A stretch of 64,000 nucleotides of DNA, from assembly GCF_002608565.1 (NCBI RefSeq), contig NZ_LIXM01000015.1, forward strand, positions 56,972-120,971, written 5' to 3'. The notes under the pieces were generated by a model, which saw only the letters and a list, made by a program, of their open reading frames with translations, had not been told where the DNA came from and did no database searches. The DNA comes from Vibrio sp. PID17_43. GTDB taxonomy: Bacteria > Pseudomonadota > Gammaproteobacteria > Enterobacterales > Vibrionaceae. Numbering within the stretch: position 1 is the first letter of the stretch; each line of letters opens with the position of its first letter. Made by a program: the position numbers and the translations under genes. This document shows positions 37,948 to 46,574 of this stretch, piece by piece.

Positions 37948-39234
37948 TTATTTCATTGCGAGCAATTTGCTGTAACGATCCAGTTTTATCATGCTGATTT
38001 TGGCGTTTGCCATGAACGTTTGTTTCGCTTTGCCTGTCAGCGATTTTGACTGCGGTAATTTAACTGTTCTAGCATTTTTATGTACACCATTTACCAGGAA
38101 CTCGTAATGTAAGTGAGGCCCTGTTACGCGTCCTGTACCGCCTAATGTACCTATAGTTTGACCTTGTTTTACTCGCTGCCCCGTTTTCACTGTACGTTTG
38201 GTTAAATGCAGGTACTTAGTGATGTAGGTATTACTGTGTTTTATAAACACGTAGTTACCGTTGAACTTGTTGTACGCCGATTTTTGTACAATACCATCAC
38301 CCGCTGCCCAAATGGGCGTACCGACTGGTGCCGCATAATCTGTACCACGGTGAGCGCGAACTTTACCTGTTACAGGGTGGCGTCTGGTTGGGTTGAAGTT
38401 AGACGTGACACGACGGAAGTCTAATGGTGCGCGCAAGAAGGCCTTCTTCATTGCTCGGCCATTCTCATCGTAGTACTTACCACTTTTCTCATCTAAGATT
38501 GCCGTGAATGTGTCACCTTGGTTTTTAAACACAGCAGCAATGATCTTTCCACGACCAATGACTTCACCTTCAACGACTTCTTCTTGATACAACACCCGAA
38601 AGGTGTCATTTTTGCGAATGTCTAAAGCGAAGTCGATATCCCAACCAAAAATGCCAGCCAGTTCCATGATTTGGTTCGCATTTAAACCTGAACTTATCCC
38701 GGCATTCCAAAAGTTAGACTCAATGGTTGCTTCTGCGTAGTTGTATTGGTAGTTGACTTCTTTCTTATCGACTTCTGAAACGTATTCACCGTCTTTAAGT
38801 TTTATACGAAAAGTTTCAAAAGCACTTAATGTACGTTTGAGCTGAACGAAGTCATTATTTTCATCAAAACCAAAATGCAGCGTGTCCCCGGGTTGAAGGC
38901 GCGTTAGCTGCTGTTCAATCTCTTTATCTTGAGTAATCAATTCATGCAGAAGGCGAGGAGAGATCCCCACCCGATCGAAGAGAACCGCCGCACTTTCCCC
39001 ATTACTAACTCGGTAGGTTTCCCAGCGTAAAACCGCAGGTAGGTTAGAAGAACTTTGCTCGGGAGATTCTAAAGAAAGTGGAACCGAGTAATATTGGCCG
39101 ACCTGGAGTCGGCTTTGTTGCGGCTCGAGCTCTCGTGGATCGGGCAAAAAGAAAAGTGCAAAGATGATAAGAGCACTAAAAAGGCCGATCAGAACTTTGT
39201 GTAAGAGTGGAAGTCGGGCAAAAATCGAATGCAT
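37948..39234 (-). CDS. M23 family peptidoglycan DD-endopeptidase
   Basis: A 428-residue protein with an N-terminal signal anchor (about 12-30, VLIGLFSALIIFALFFLP), an OapA/LysM-like middle domain and a C-terminal LytM/M23 zinc-peptidase domain. Metal and catalytic residues are visible: H295 and D299 in HRGTDYAAP, H374 and H376 in PHLHYEF. It should cut peptide cross-links in the murein sacculus in the periplasm, like MepM in E. coli; Vibrio paralogues are called Shy proteins. It is divergent from tyrS across 129 bases. Confidence 0.88.
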   Translation of the reverse strand: MHSIFARLPLLHKVLIGLFSALIIFALFFLPDPRELEPQQSRLQVGQYYSVPLSLESPEQSSSNLPAVLRWETYRVSNGESAAVLFDRVGISPRLLHELITQDKEIEQQLTRLQPGDTLHFGFDENNDFVQLKRTLSAFETFRIKLKDGEYVSEVDKKEVNYQYNYAEATIESNFWNAGISSGLNANQIMELAGIFGWDIDFALDIRKNDTFRVLYQEEVVEGEVIGRGKIIAAVFKNQGDTFTAILDEKSGKYYDENGRAMKKAFLRAPLDFRRVTSNFNPTRRHPVTGKVRAHRGTDYAAPVGTPIWAAGDGIVQKSAYNKFNGNYVFIKHSNTYITKYLHLTKRTVKTGQRVKQGQTIGTLGGTGRVTGPHLHYEFLVNGVHKNARTVKLPQSKSLTGKAKQTFMANAKISMIKLDRYSKLLAMK

Positions 39235-39363
39235 GAGTTACTTGACTGATAAATTAAACGTAAAAATTGACAACTACCTAGTCTAACGTGTTTCAAAATG
39301 CATCGCTATTCAAGTAAGATGTGCAGCTATTATATTTTGCCAAATCTGTGGGAGTGAACAAGA

Positions 39364-40551
39364 ATGGCGAGCATTGAAGCTGCACTAGCCGAGATTAAGC
39401 GCGGTGTTGAAGAGCTGATTCCAGAAGAAGAACTGATCGCAAAACTAAAAGAAGGCCGTCCGCTACGTATTAAGTTAGGTGCCGATCCAACAGCACCTGA
39501 CATTCACCTAGGCCATACGGTTATTTTCAATAAGCTTCGCTTGTTCCAAGAACTAGGTCATGAAGTGACGTTCCTAATCGGTGACTTCACTGCAATGGTT
39601 GGTGACCCAACAGGTAAGAACACAACCCGTCCACCGCTAAGTCGCGAAGATGTTCTGCGTAATGCTGAAACGTACAAAGAGCAAGTGTTTAAAATCCTAG
39701 ATCCAGCTAAGACTAAAATTCAGTTCAACTCTGAATGGCTATCTGAGCTTGGCGCTGAAGGCATGATTCGCCTGGCTGCAAACCAAACGGTTGCTCGTAT
39801 GCTAGAACGTGATGACTTTAAAAAGCGTTACACTGGCGGTCAGCCAATTGCTATTCACGAGTTCATGTACCCACTACTGCAAGGTTGGGACTCTGTAGCA
39901 ATGGAAACGGATGTTGAGCTTGGTGGTACTGACCAGAAGTTTAACCTGCTAATGGGTCGTGAACTGCAAAAATCCCATGGTCAAAAACCACAAGTAGTAC
40001 TAATGATGCCTCTTCTTGTTGGCCTAGACGGTGAGAAGAAGATGTCTAAATCTTCTGGTAACTACATTGGTATCAGCGAAGCACCAAGCGAAATGTTTGG
40101 TAAGATCATGTCTATCTCTGACGATCTAATGTGGAGCTACTACGAGCTGCTGTCTTTCCGTCCTCTGGAAGAAATTGCACAGTTTAAAGCGGATGTAGAA
40201 GCAGGCAAGAACCCACGCGATATCAAAGTACTGCTAGCGAAAGAGATCATCGCTCGCTTCCACAGTGAGGCAGATGCAGATGCAGCAGAGCAAGAGTTCG
40301 TTAACCGCTTCGCGAAGAACCAGATCCCTGACGAAATGCCAGAGTTTGACTTCGAAGTAGGTACACCAGTAGCCAATCTACTAAAAGAAGCGGGTCTATG
40401 TGCATCCACTTCAGAAGCAATGCGCATGGTTAAGCAAGGCGCAGCGAAGATGGAAGGCGAGAAAGTGGCAGATGCGAAGTTTGCTCCTGAAGCAGGTACT
40501 TACGTATTCCAAGTAGGTAAACGTAAGTTCGCACGTATTACTATTAAGTAA
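39364..40551 (+). CDS. tyrS: Tyrosyl-tRNA synthetase
   Basis: A 395-residue class I synthetase. The HIGH-like motif is HLGHT (in [12 protein letters not shown]) and the KMSKS motif is intact in [14 protein letters not shown]; a C-terminal S4 RNA-binding domain covers about the last 65 residues. The TyrRS-II type length (about 395) fits Vibrio. GGGAGTGA precedes the ATG. Confidence 0.97.
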   Translation: MASIEAALAEIKRGVEELIPEEELIAKLKEGRPLRIKLGADPTAPDIHLGHTVIFNKLRLFQELGHEVTFLIGDFTAMVGDPTGKNTTRPPLSREDVLRNAETYKEQVFKILDPAKTKIQFNSEWLSELGAEGMIRLAANQTVARMLERDDFKKRYTGGQPIAIHEFMYPLLQGWDSVAMETDVELGGTDQKFNLLMGRELQKSHGQKPQVVLMMPLLVGLDGEKKMSKSSGNYIGISEAPSEMFGKIMSISDDLMWSYYELLSFRPLEEIAQFKADVEAGKNPRDIKVLLAKEIIARFHSEADADAAEQEFVNRFAKNQIPDEMPEFDFEVGTPVANLLKEAGLCASTSEAMRMVKQGAAKMEGEKVADAKFAPEAGTYVFQVGKRKFARITIK

Positions 40552-40571
40552 TCAATAACTGTTCAAAATGA

Positions 40572-40595
40572 AAGCGCCCATTGGGCGCTTTTTTT
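40572..40595 (+). terminator. Rho-independent terminator after tyrS
   Basis: AAGCGCCC (40572-40579) pairs with GGGCGCTT (40583-40590) over a 3-base loop, with a T run after it. Confidence 0.92.
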
Positions 40596-40696
40596 GTATG
40601 AAAATTTGCTTAAAACAGATCAGATTAACTGTATAAGTTGATTAACTTTGCTACTATACGCGCGTTGCTAGACGGGCAACATTATTGGAGATTTAC

Positions 40697-40756
40697 ATGA
40701 ACAATACCGACCATCCTCCCAGTTATTGGGTGAGTAAGATTAAGGGAGCGAAATAA
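40697..40756 (+). CDS. Leader peptide of the mgtE-type gene (19 residues)
   Basis: MNNTDHPPSYWVSKIKGAK, an ATG-led frame with TTGGAG six bases upstream, one of the better ribosome sites in the window. It contains a Pro-Pro pair at residues 7-8, a known ribosome-slowing sequence. It ends 24 bases before a terminator-like hairpin (40781-40801) and about 215 bases before the magnesium transporter start. The layout resembles MgtL/CorL leader peptides of enterobacterial magnesium transporters, although the sequence is different. Translation is inferred. Confidence 0.6.
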   Translation: MNNTDHPPSYWVSKIKGAK

Positions 40757-40770
40757 CCCGCTTCGGTATT

Positions 40771-40820
40771 GGCGATCTCCGCCTTACCTAAGTGGTGAGG
40801 CATCTTTTCTAATTTTTCTT
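40771..40820 (+). promoter_or_regulatory. Attenuator-like hairpins in the mgtE leader
   Basis: GCCTTACC (40781-40788) pairs with GGTGAGGC (40794-40801), one G-U pair, followed by a U-rich tract (40802-40819). An alternative hairpin, GGCG (40771-40774) with CGCC (40780-40783), shares the bases of the 5' arm, so the two cannot coexist. This is the signature of a transcription attenuator. A further 5' hairpin (GTTGC/GCAAC, 40664-40680) precedes the leader ORF. Confidence 0.55.
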
Positions 40821-40970
40821 CTGGTTATTTCCTTCATAAATTCTGAATAGACAATGCGATTGCGTTGATGTTTTCTCACGCCTAAGTTTCTAAAGGTAGA
40901 GGCGAGTGTGTTGATGGCTTTTTACGTGCGTTGTCGATGGTCGTTACCAATGCCAATCGGGAGATTCGCC

Positions 40971-41816
40971 ATGACGGTAATGAACAACACTTTTATTGAA
41001 ACTACACCCAACTTTTCTCAAGTAGAAATTGGTGCCGCACGTAATGCATTTTTAAAGTACGAGCAAGAACAACAACTGCATTTGCTGACCATTATGCCGA
41101 TTGATGAGGCGGTGGGTATTTTGCAGCACTGCTCTGTAGGTTACGTGAACGGCCTTATTGCTCAACTGGAGCAAGCGGGACATGACAAACGCGCTCGACA
41201 TTACGCACACCAATTAGGTTTGCACATGTCGGAAGTGGATACACCGGAAGGTTACCTTTCTACCAGTGTGATAGGGCATGTGAGGCAGCGTATTGGTTGG
41301 ATCATTGCATTGGCACTGTTAGGTATTGTGTCGGGATTGATCATTGCGCAATACGAAGACACGCTCAGTCAGCTGGTTTTATTGGCCGTTTATATGCCAG
41401 TGATTGCGGCTGCGGGTGGTAATACGGGAACACAGGCAGCGACCTTGGTGATTCGTGCTCTCGCTACGGGAGAGTTAAAGAAGCGTCAGTGGTTAGAGGT
41501 GCTTTGGAAAGAAAGCCGCGTAGCCCTATTTATTGCGTTTGCTATCAGCATTGTGATGGTAGGGCGAATCATGCTGTTTAGTAGCGGCCAATCAACAGGC
41601 GGTTTTGCGCTTGAAGATATCGCGTTGGCTATTGCGGTTGCGCTGTTTATTCAGGTGACCATTTCTACGACGCTGGGTGGGTTACTTCCTATTATAGCGC
41701 GCGCTTGCAAGCTGGACCCAGCCGTATTGGTGAGTCCAGTTTTGGCGTCAATCGTAGATATCTCAGGAATGTGGATCTACTTTACGGTGGTGAATTACTT
41801 CTTAGGCATTGCCTGA
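40971..41816 (+). CDS. MgtE-type magnesium transporter without CBS domains
   Basis: A 281-residue inner-membrane protein. The N-terminal about 110 residues resemble a shortened MgtE N-domain (NAFLKYEQEQQLHLLTIMPIDEAVGIL). Five membrane helices follow with the pore motifs PVIAAAGGNTGTQA and DPAVLVSPVLASIVDISG. The usual pair of CBS domains that senses Mg2+ is absent, so control may lie with the leader RNA. The start at 40971 is preceded by GGGAG with a 7-base gap; a GTG at 40908 extends the frame but lacks support. Its last 22 bases overlap the end of dacB on the other strand. Confidence 0.82.
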   Translation: MTVMNNTFIETTPNFSQVEIGAARNAFLKYEQEQQLHLLTIMPIDEAVGILQHCSVGYVNGLIAQLEQAGHDKRARHYAHQLGLHMSEVDTPEGYLSTSVIGHVRQRIGWIIALALLGIVSGLIIAQYEDTLSQLVLLAVYMPVIAAAGGNTGTQAATLVIRALATGELKKRQWLEVLWKESRVALFIAFAISIVMVGRIMLFSSGQSTGGFALEDIALAIAVALFIQVTISTTLGGLLPIIARACKLDPAVLVSPVLASIVDISGMWIYFTVVNYFLGIA

Positions 41817-43219
41817 CTAAAACTCACAATATCTTGGTAAAACAGTTTTTCAAAACGCGTAATAGGGGCGACGACAGGTTTGTTATCGTCCCTTTTGTCT
41901 GGGAAATAGTCCGACACGAATTGGACAAATAAAGTGTTCGGCTTACCATTTTTATCTAGACCGTACCCAGCCATATTATAGGTTCCGTACAGTGAGCCAC
42001 TTTTCGCAATCAATTGACCTTTAATTGGGGCTTTACGCATGCTTTGACGGTATTGAAGAGTTCCAGACTCGCCAGATCTTGGCATGATAGCAATTAAGTT
42101 AAGTTGATGATCCTGCTTCCAAATATAACGAAGAATATCGGCCATACTTGTCGCTGAAAGTCGATTATTTCTTGATAGTCCAGAGCCATCCTCTAAGCGC
42201 GCATTACGGATATCCACGCCAGTTTTGGAAAAAATGATTTGCTTGATCGCTTCTGTACCATTAGTAAAGCTACCAGGCTGAACAAAGAAGGTTGCGCCGA
42301 GTGTTTTGGTTAACGTATCGGCGATTAAGTTATCGGAACGCTTGAGCATCTCTTCTAGTAGCTTAGGTAACGGTTCTGATTTGTGTTGAGCAAAGAATTT
42401 GCGTGATATCTTAGGTGCTGTCCCGATGTGAATTGACCCTTTTAAATCAATACCCACTTGCGTTAGGAGCGTCTTTAGGTTTTGAACGGTGTATTGTTCC
42501 GGGTTTTGTACGGCAAATTTGAGAGGAAGCGGTTTGTCCCCTCGGTCGACTAAGCAGCCTGTTAGCTCGTATTGGTTGTCTGAATGTGCCATGAGTCCCA
42601 AATCACAATGACGGCTCTTTTGGACGCTTTTAGACACTGTCTTTACGCTGGTTTTAACCTTTATTGGTTGATGTTCAGGAACATAGACGCGAGTGGATCC
42701 ATTTTTCTGAGTGTAAATGGATGCTTGAACGCAGTTTTCATTGAGTGTGATCGCAGAGGCGGGCGCACTGTAGCAAACGCCTAAAATATCCCACGGCCAT
42801 CCAACCGCGCGGTCGTAGCCAGTAAAAGCACTGTTATCTAGCCATAGATCCCCATTTATACGTGTTAGACCATTTTGTTTTGCCTGCAATAACAGTGTTT
42901 TTAGATCTTGTGTGCTAAGGGTAGGATCTCCGGAGAATGTGATTACAGCATCGGAGTTTGATGCTTTGAGTGTGGTACGAAAGGTAAATTGGTCTCCAAG
43001 CTCTAGCTTAGCAGCTAACGCTGTGACAACTTTCAGTGTACTCGCTGGCGGAAAAAGTTCGCTATTAGTTTGAATGCCGTTGATTCTACTTTGACCATTA
43101 AGCTTTTCAGCAATCAAACTCACACGAGAGCCTGCCGGCAAGATCTCTTGATGAGGGTAGGCCTGTAGGGTAAGTGGCACGAAATAAAATAGGGCAGTGA
43201 GAAGCCAACGTAAATGCAT
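41795..43219 (-). CDS. dacB: D-alanyl-D-alanine carboxypeptidase/endopeptidase (PBP4)
   Basis: A 474-residue periplasmic penicillin-binding protein of the S13 family. The signal peptide is MHLRWLLTALFYFVPLTLQA (start at 43219; the frame extends further but that extension crosses the ompU terminator region). The catalytic motifs are SxxK in PPASTLKVV, SxN in RSDNLIAD and KSG in LIAKSGSLYGT. It trims and cuts murein cross-links. It lies after ompU on the same strand but beyond a strong terminator, so it probably has its own promoter in 43220-43290. It converges on and overlaps the mgtE-type gene. Confidence 0.92.
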   Translation of the reverse strand: MHLRWLLTALFYFVPLTLQAYPHQEILPAGSRVSLIAEKLNGQSRINGIQTNSELFPPASTLKVVTALAAKLELGDQFTFRTTLKASNSDAVITFSGDPTLSTQDLKTLLLQAKQNGLTRINGDLWLDNSAFTGYDRAVGWPWDILGVCYSAPASAITLNENCVQASIYTQKNGSTRVYVPEHQPIKVKTSVKTVSKSVQKSRHCDLGLMAHSDNQYELTGCLVDRGDKPLPLKFAVQNPEQYTVQNLKTLLTQVGIDLKGSIHIGTAPKISRKFFAQHKSEPLPKLLEEMLKRSDNLIADTLTKTLGATFFVQPGSFTNGTEAIKQIIFSKTGVDIRNARLEDGSGLSRNNRLSATSMADILRYIWKQDHQLNLIAIMPRSGESGTLQYRQSMRKAPIKGQLIAKSGSLYGTYNMAGYGLDKNGKPNTLFVQFVSDYFPDKRDDNKPVVAPITRFEKLFYQDIVSFSQAMPKK

Positions 43220-43290
43220 AGTGAATACTGAATACTGATAAGGTTGGTTGTGCAATGAGTATATACTGAAAAGCATAAGAATTCTGGATA

Positions 43291-43320
43291 TAAAAATGCC
43301 CGCAAGATGCGGGCATTTTA
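43291..43320 (-). terminator. Rho-independent terminator after ompU
   Basis: ATGCCCGCA (43296-43304) pairs with TGCGGGCAT (43308-43316). A and T runs flank it on both sides, so it works on the minus strand. Confidence 0.9.
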
Positions 43321-43341
43321 TCTTCAAATCACAAGGTTGGA

Positions 43342-44322
43342 TTAGAAGTCGTAACGTAGACCTAGTGCTAGCTCGTCTTCAGCATCAACCTTAGATGCAG
43401 TTGTGTTACCACCAACTTTACCTAGTTTATCGCCAGAGTCGATTAGGTTGAAATTGTACGATACGTAACCACGGAAGTTAGGCTTGAAGAAGTAAGATGC
43501 GTCAATTGCTAAGTTGTTTGCAGACGTTTCGTTGTTGGTTTCTGCATTGTTGTATGTAGATGTGAATACCGTTTGACCTAGAGCGTAAGCACCCGCCAGT
43601 TCGTAACCTGTGTAGTCGCCATTTTTCTTAGCTTTTTTACCGTCAGTGAATACACCTGCGAAGTATAGGTCGCCCATAGTGTAAGATGCAGCAAGCATGT
43701 ATTCGTTAGCGTCAGCTTGATCTGCGTAACCAGCACCTAGGTCAAGACCAGTGTCGCCTAGCGTGTAGATCGCAGATAGAGAGTAACCGTCTTTACCGTT
43801 GTCTGTGTATTCAGTGCCCGCTGGGTTTACTTCACGGTCAGCAAAACGGTAGCTTGCTTTAACTGCTAGGTTCTCGAATTGACCTTTGTAAGACAGCATG
43901 TTGTCGGTACGGTCAGCCACTGCTAGTTTGTCAGCCGCAGTGTTGCCTGCGTAAGCCATGATATCAGTGAAGTCAGTGATAACGCCTAGTGCACCATCGT
44001 TTTTACCGTAAGTTATTTCACCGAATGCGCCACCAAGACCAGCGTATGCGTAACGAGTGTCCACGTTTTGATCGTTTTGGGTGGTAAATTCACCTTCCCA
44101 GAAACCAACGCCGTATAGGTTGTCATTGATTGCTTGAGTACCAAGAAGGTTTAGACGGATACGAGATTTGTCTGCTGCATCGCCATCTTTCATCGATAGA
44201 CGAGCTTCAGCACGACCACCCATCTCTAGAGAAGTGCCGTCTTGGTTGTAAAGTTCCACTGCGTTAACACCCGTTGCCATAGCTGCTGCAGATACAGAAA
44301 GCGCAATTAAAGTCTTTTTCAT
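43342..44322 (-). CDS. ompU: Outer-membrane porin, OmpU type
   Basis: A 326-residue 16-strand trimeric general porin. The signal peptide is residues 1-21 (MKKTLIALSVSAAAMATGVNA), mature start VELYNQDGTSLEMGGRAEARL, and it ends with the outer-membrane C-terminal Phe (ALGLRYDF). The sequence between conserved strands is Vibrio-like. In V. cholerae ompU is activated by ToxR; a candidate ToxR box is listed upstream. AGGA precedes the ATG. It is followed by a strong terminator. Confidence 0.92.
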   Translation of the reverse strand: MKKTLIALSVSAAAMATGVNAVELYNQDGTSLEMGGRAEARLSMKDGDAADKSRIRLNLLGTQAINDNLYGVGFWEGEFTTQNDQNVDTRYAYAGLGGAFGEITYGKNDGALGVITDFTDIMAYAGNTAADKLAVADRTDNMLSYKGQFENLAVKASYRFADREVNPAGTEYTDNGKDGYSLSAIYTLGDTGLDLGAGYADQADANEYMLAASYTMGDLYFAGVFTDGKKAKKNGDYTGYELAGAYALGQTVFTSTYNNAETNNETSANNLAIDASYFFKPNFRGYVSYNFNLIDSGDKLGKVGGNTTASKVDAEDELALGLRYDF

Positions 44323-44704
44323 TTTATTTGTCCTAGTTAGCTGTCCATAATTATTGTTTTATGGGGAGAGTTAGTCTCTCTCAAGTTATTGTTATATGCA
44401 TAGTTTTATTTGGTGAAATCGACTCACTCGCTCAAAGCTATGCCGTAACAAGTTGCAGGACATGTTTTACTGCTAAAGTTTCCCTATGAGGTAGTAAAAT
44501 GATATCAATCAAAATAATGAACAGTGTGCAATTAATGGTTTAATAGTGCTAAGTTATTGTTATTATATTCTTTTTATTTATATAACATTGGTCTGATATT
44601 GATTTGTTTTTATGTTTTTTGATTTTTCTAATGTAATAAGCCGCGTTGGTTTTCAATAAATTGCGATAATGGTCAGCTCTGAAAATCATCCAGAAGGTAA
44701 TGTA
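44323..44704. promoter_or_regulatory. Long AT-rich control region between ompU and greA
   Basis: About 380 bases with no convincing long gene. They hold a GAGAG/CTCTC hairpin (44366-44380) near the ompU start and an inverted repeat TTTTACT/AGTAAAA (44465-44471, 44493-44499). An extended -10 TGC-GATAAT (44662-44670) faces greA. The AT-rich stretch 44520-44640 is the sort of region in which H-NS and ToxR act in Vibrio. Confidence 0.5.
44608..44622 (-). promoter_or_regulatory. Candidate ToxR box upstream of ompU
   Basis: On the minus strand TCAAA-N5-TAAAA fits the TNAAA-N5-TNAAA ToxR motif, about 290 bases before the ompU start codon. AT-rich context makes chance matches likely. Confidence 0.3.
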
Positions 44705-44785
44705 ATGAGAGATGCGAAGTTGCTTAATCAAATTAAAGTGATTTCACACCGGAGTTTGTTTAAACTAAGTGAATCAACTCTTTGA
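44705..44785 (+). CDS. Putative 26-residue leader ORF ahead of greA
   Basis: ATG at 44705 has AGAAGG seven bases upstream (44692-44697). The 26-residue frame starts MRDAKLLNQIKVISH, is basic, and stops at 44783-44785, five bases before a terminator-like stem. No homologue is recognised. It may be an attenuation leader peptide or simply a chance frame in the greA leader RNA. Confidence 0.4.
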   Translation: MRDAKLLNQIKVISHRSLFKLSESTL

Positions 44786-44790
44786 ACGTA

Positions 44791-44823
44791 CTACCCAGCC
44801 TAATGGTCGGGTAGGCTTTTTTT
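44791..44823 (+). terminator. Terminator/attenuator in the greA leader
   Basis: CTACCCAGCC (44791-44800) pairs with GGTCGGGTAG (44805-44814) with a small internal mismatch, and seven Ts follow. There is no full gene upstream on this strand. It sits 33 bases before the greA ATG, so it can end leader transcripts, as the greA leader does in E. coli (GraL). Confidence 0.65.
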
Positions 44824-44856
44824 GTCCAAAGGCACCTTTGGCATTGAGGTTATATA

Positions 44857-45330
44857 ATGGAAAAAGTTCCAATGACAATGCGTGGCGAGCAGCTGCTACG
44901 TACAGAACTCGAACGTCTACTAAAGCTTCGCCCACAAATTTCTGAAGCAATCGCTGAGGCTCGCGAGCTAGGCGACTTGAAAGAGAACGCTGAATATCAC
45001 GCAGCACGTGAAGAGCAAGGGATCTGTGAAGCGCAAATTCGTGATATAGAATACAAGCTATCCGTAGCACAAGTGATCGATGTGACTAAGATGGACAACA
45101 CCGGCAAAGTAATTTTTGGTTCAACCGTTACTTTGATTGACTGTGACACTGATGAAGAAAAAACCTACCAAATTGTGGGTGACGATGAAGCCGAAATTAA
45201 AGCTGGCCGTATTTCTATCAGTTCACCGATTGCGCGTGGTCTGATCGGTAAAATGGAAGGCGATGAGGTGGTGATTCAAACACCTGGTGGCGCAAAAGAT
45301 TTCGAAATCGACCGTGTTGAATACATCTAA
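44857..45330 (+). CDS. greA: Transcription elongation factor GreA
   Basis: A 157-residue factor that rescues backtracked RNA polymerase by stimulating transcript cleavage in the secondary channel. The N-terminal coiled coil has the acidic tip [10 protein letters not shown] (D40, E43, one less than E. coli numbering because of a single-residue deletion in the first helix). The C-terminal globular domain includes [27 protein letters not shown]. An attenuator-like leader precedes it. It converges with yhbY across a shared terminator. Confidence 0.96.
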   Translation: MEKVPMTMRGEQLLRTELERLLKLRPQISEAIAEARELGDLKENAEYHAAREEQGICEAQIRDIEYKLSVAQVIDVTKMDNTGKVIFGSTVTLIDCDTDEEKTYQIVGDDEAEIKAGRISISSPIARGLIGKMEGDEVVIQTPGGAKDFEIDRVEYI

Positions 45331-45361
45331 TCAAGAATTTCGCATGGAATCGCAGATACAA

Positions 45362-45386
45362 AAAAGGTCGCCATTGGCGACCTTTT
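45362..45386. terminator. Bidirectional terminator between greA and yhbY
   Basis: AAAAGGTCGCC (45362-45372) and GGCGACCTTTT (45376-45386) form a perfect 11-bp stem with A and T runs, so it can work in both directions. Confidence 0.93.
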
Positions 45387-45410
45387 CTTCTTCCACTCAG
45401 TAAGTAGCAA

Positions 45411-45707
45411 CTACTTGCGAGGGATTTCGATTTTACGCTCTTCAGACTGGCGGTATAGTACAAGTACCTTACCAATTGTCTGAACTTTTTCAGCGCCACT
45501 TTCACGTACGATAGCGTCGATGATTAGCTGTTTTGTCTCACGATCTTCTGATGCAACTTTCACTTTGATCAGTTCATGATGGTTTAGAGCGATTTCAATT
45601 TCTGCTAGCACGGCTTCTGTAAGTCCATTTGCGCCCATTAGCACAACAGGTTTTAAACTGTGAGCCAGGCCTTTAAGGTGCTGCTTTTGTTTGGTGCTTA
45701 GGTTCAT
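45411..45707 (-). CDS. yhbY: Ribosome assembly RNA-binding protein YhbY (CRS1/YhbY domain)
   Basis: A 98-residue single CRS1-YhbY (CRM) domain protein that binds pre-50S ribosomal RNA. The GANGL-like motif LMGANGLTEAVLAEIEIALNHHELIKVKV is the hallmark. It is divergent from rlmE, another 50S maturation gene, with 138 bases between them, the same arrangement as in E. coli. Confidence 0.94.
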   Translation of the reverse strand: MNLSTKQKQHLKGLAHSLKPVVLMGANGLTEAVLAEIEIALNHHELIKVKVASEDRETKQLIIDAIVRESGAEKVQTIGKVLVLYRQSEERKIEIPRK

Positions 45708-45845
45708 TACGCCGCCAATTTTCTTTAAAATAAGGGTTGAAAAAAGCTATTTTAACGCCATCTATTGCTGAAGACTATAATTTATTGAGTAATAGGTTGG
45801 ACCTATTAAAACAATAGCTCCTATTTGCGCCTTGTTGGGATTAAA

Positions 45846-46475
45846 ATGAGTAGACAAAAACATTCAGCGAGCTCTGGTCGTTGGTTGAAAGAACACTTTG
45901 ATGATAAATACGCAAATGAAGCCCGTAAAAAAGGCTATCGTTCACGTGCTTACTTCAAGATTGATGAGATCCAAGCGAAAGATAAATTGCTGAAACCTGG
46001 GATGACTGTGGTCGACTTAGGCGCCGCTCCCGGGGGATGGTCACAATATGCTGCTAAGATAATAGGTGATGAAGGTCAAATTATTGCTTGTGACTTACTG
46101 CCTATGGATCCAATTGCGGGCGTGAGCTTCTTACAAGGTGACTTTCGTGACGATGCAGTATTAGAAGCGTTGTTGGAAAGAATCCAACCATCTATGGTGG
46201 ATGTAGTCATGTCTGACATGGCACCTAATATTGCAGGTAATAATTCAGTCGATCAGCCACGAGCTATGTATTTAGTTGAATTGGCTTTAGATATGTGTCG
46301 ACAAGTTCTAGCACCTAATGGTAGCTTTGTCGTCAAGGTTTTCCAGGGTGAAGGCTTCGACGAGTACGTTAAAGAAGTCCGAAACATGTTTAAAGCCGTA
46401 AAAATCAGAAAACCCGACTCATCGAGAGCTCGCTCACGAGAAGTCTTTGTTGTAGCCACTGGTTACAAAGGTTAA
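45846..46475 (+). CDS. rlmE: 23S rRNA 2'-O-ribose methyltransferase (U2552)
   Basis: A 209-residue FtsJ/RrmJ SAM methyltransferase that modifies U2552 in the 50S A-loop. The SAM motif [16 protein letters not shown] and the catalytic region [11 protein letters not shown]...[13 protein letters not shown] are intact, and the start at 45846 ([13 protein letters not shown]) gives the E. coli length. It is 99 bases upstream of ftsH. The E. coli pair is heat-shock regulated, but no clear sigma-32 promoter is seen here. Confidence 0.97.
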   Translation: MSRQKHSASSGRWLKEHFDDKYANEARKKGYRSRAYFKIDEIQAKDKLLKPGMTVVDLGAAPGGWSQYAAKIIGDEGQIIACDLLPMDPIAGVSFLQGDFRDDAVLEALLERIQPSMVDVVMSDMAPNIAGNNSVDQPRAMYLVELALDMCRQVLAPNGSFVVKVFQGEGFDEYVKEVRNMFKAVKIRKPDSSRARSREVFVVATGYKG

Positions 46476-46574
46476 CTATTTCGCTTGTTTAGAACATGGT
46501 TAACACTATAGCTACAGCTAATAAACTGTAGTACCCTACCTTTAATTACAATTAGTTATCGAGAGGCTGACACC

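Noticed and set aside
40908..40970. GTG start extending the MgtE-type protein by 21 residues
   Set aside because: No good ribosome site; ATG 40971 has GGGAG at ideal spacing.
44549..44731. 60-residue minus-strand frame upstream of ompU
   Set aside because: Very AT-rich, Lys/Ile/Tyr-rich, no ribosome site; better explained as control DNA.
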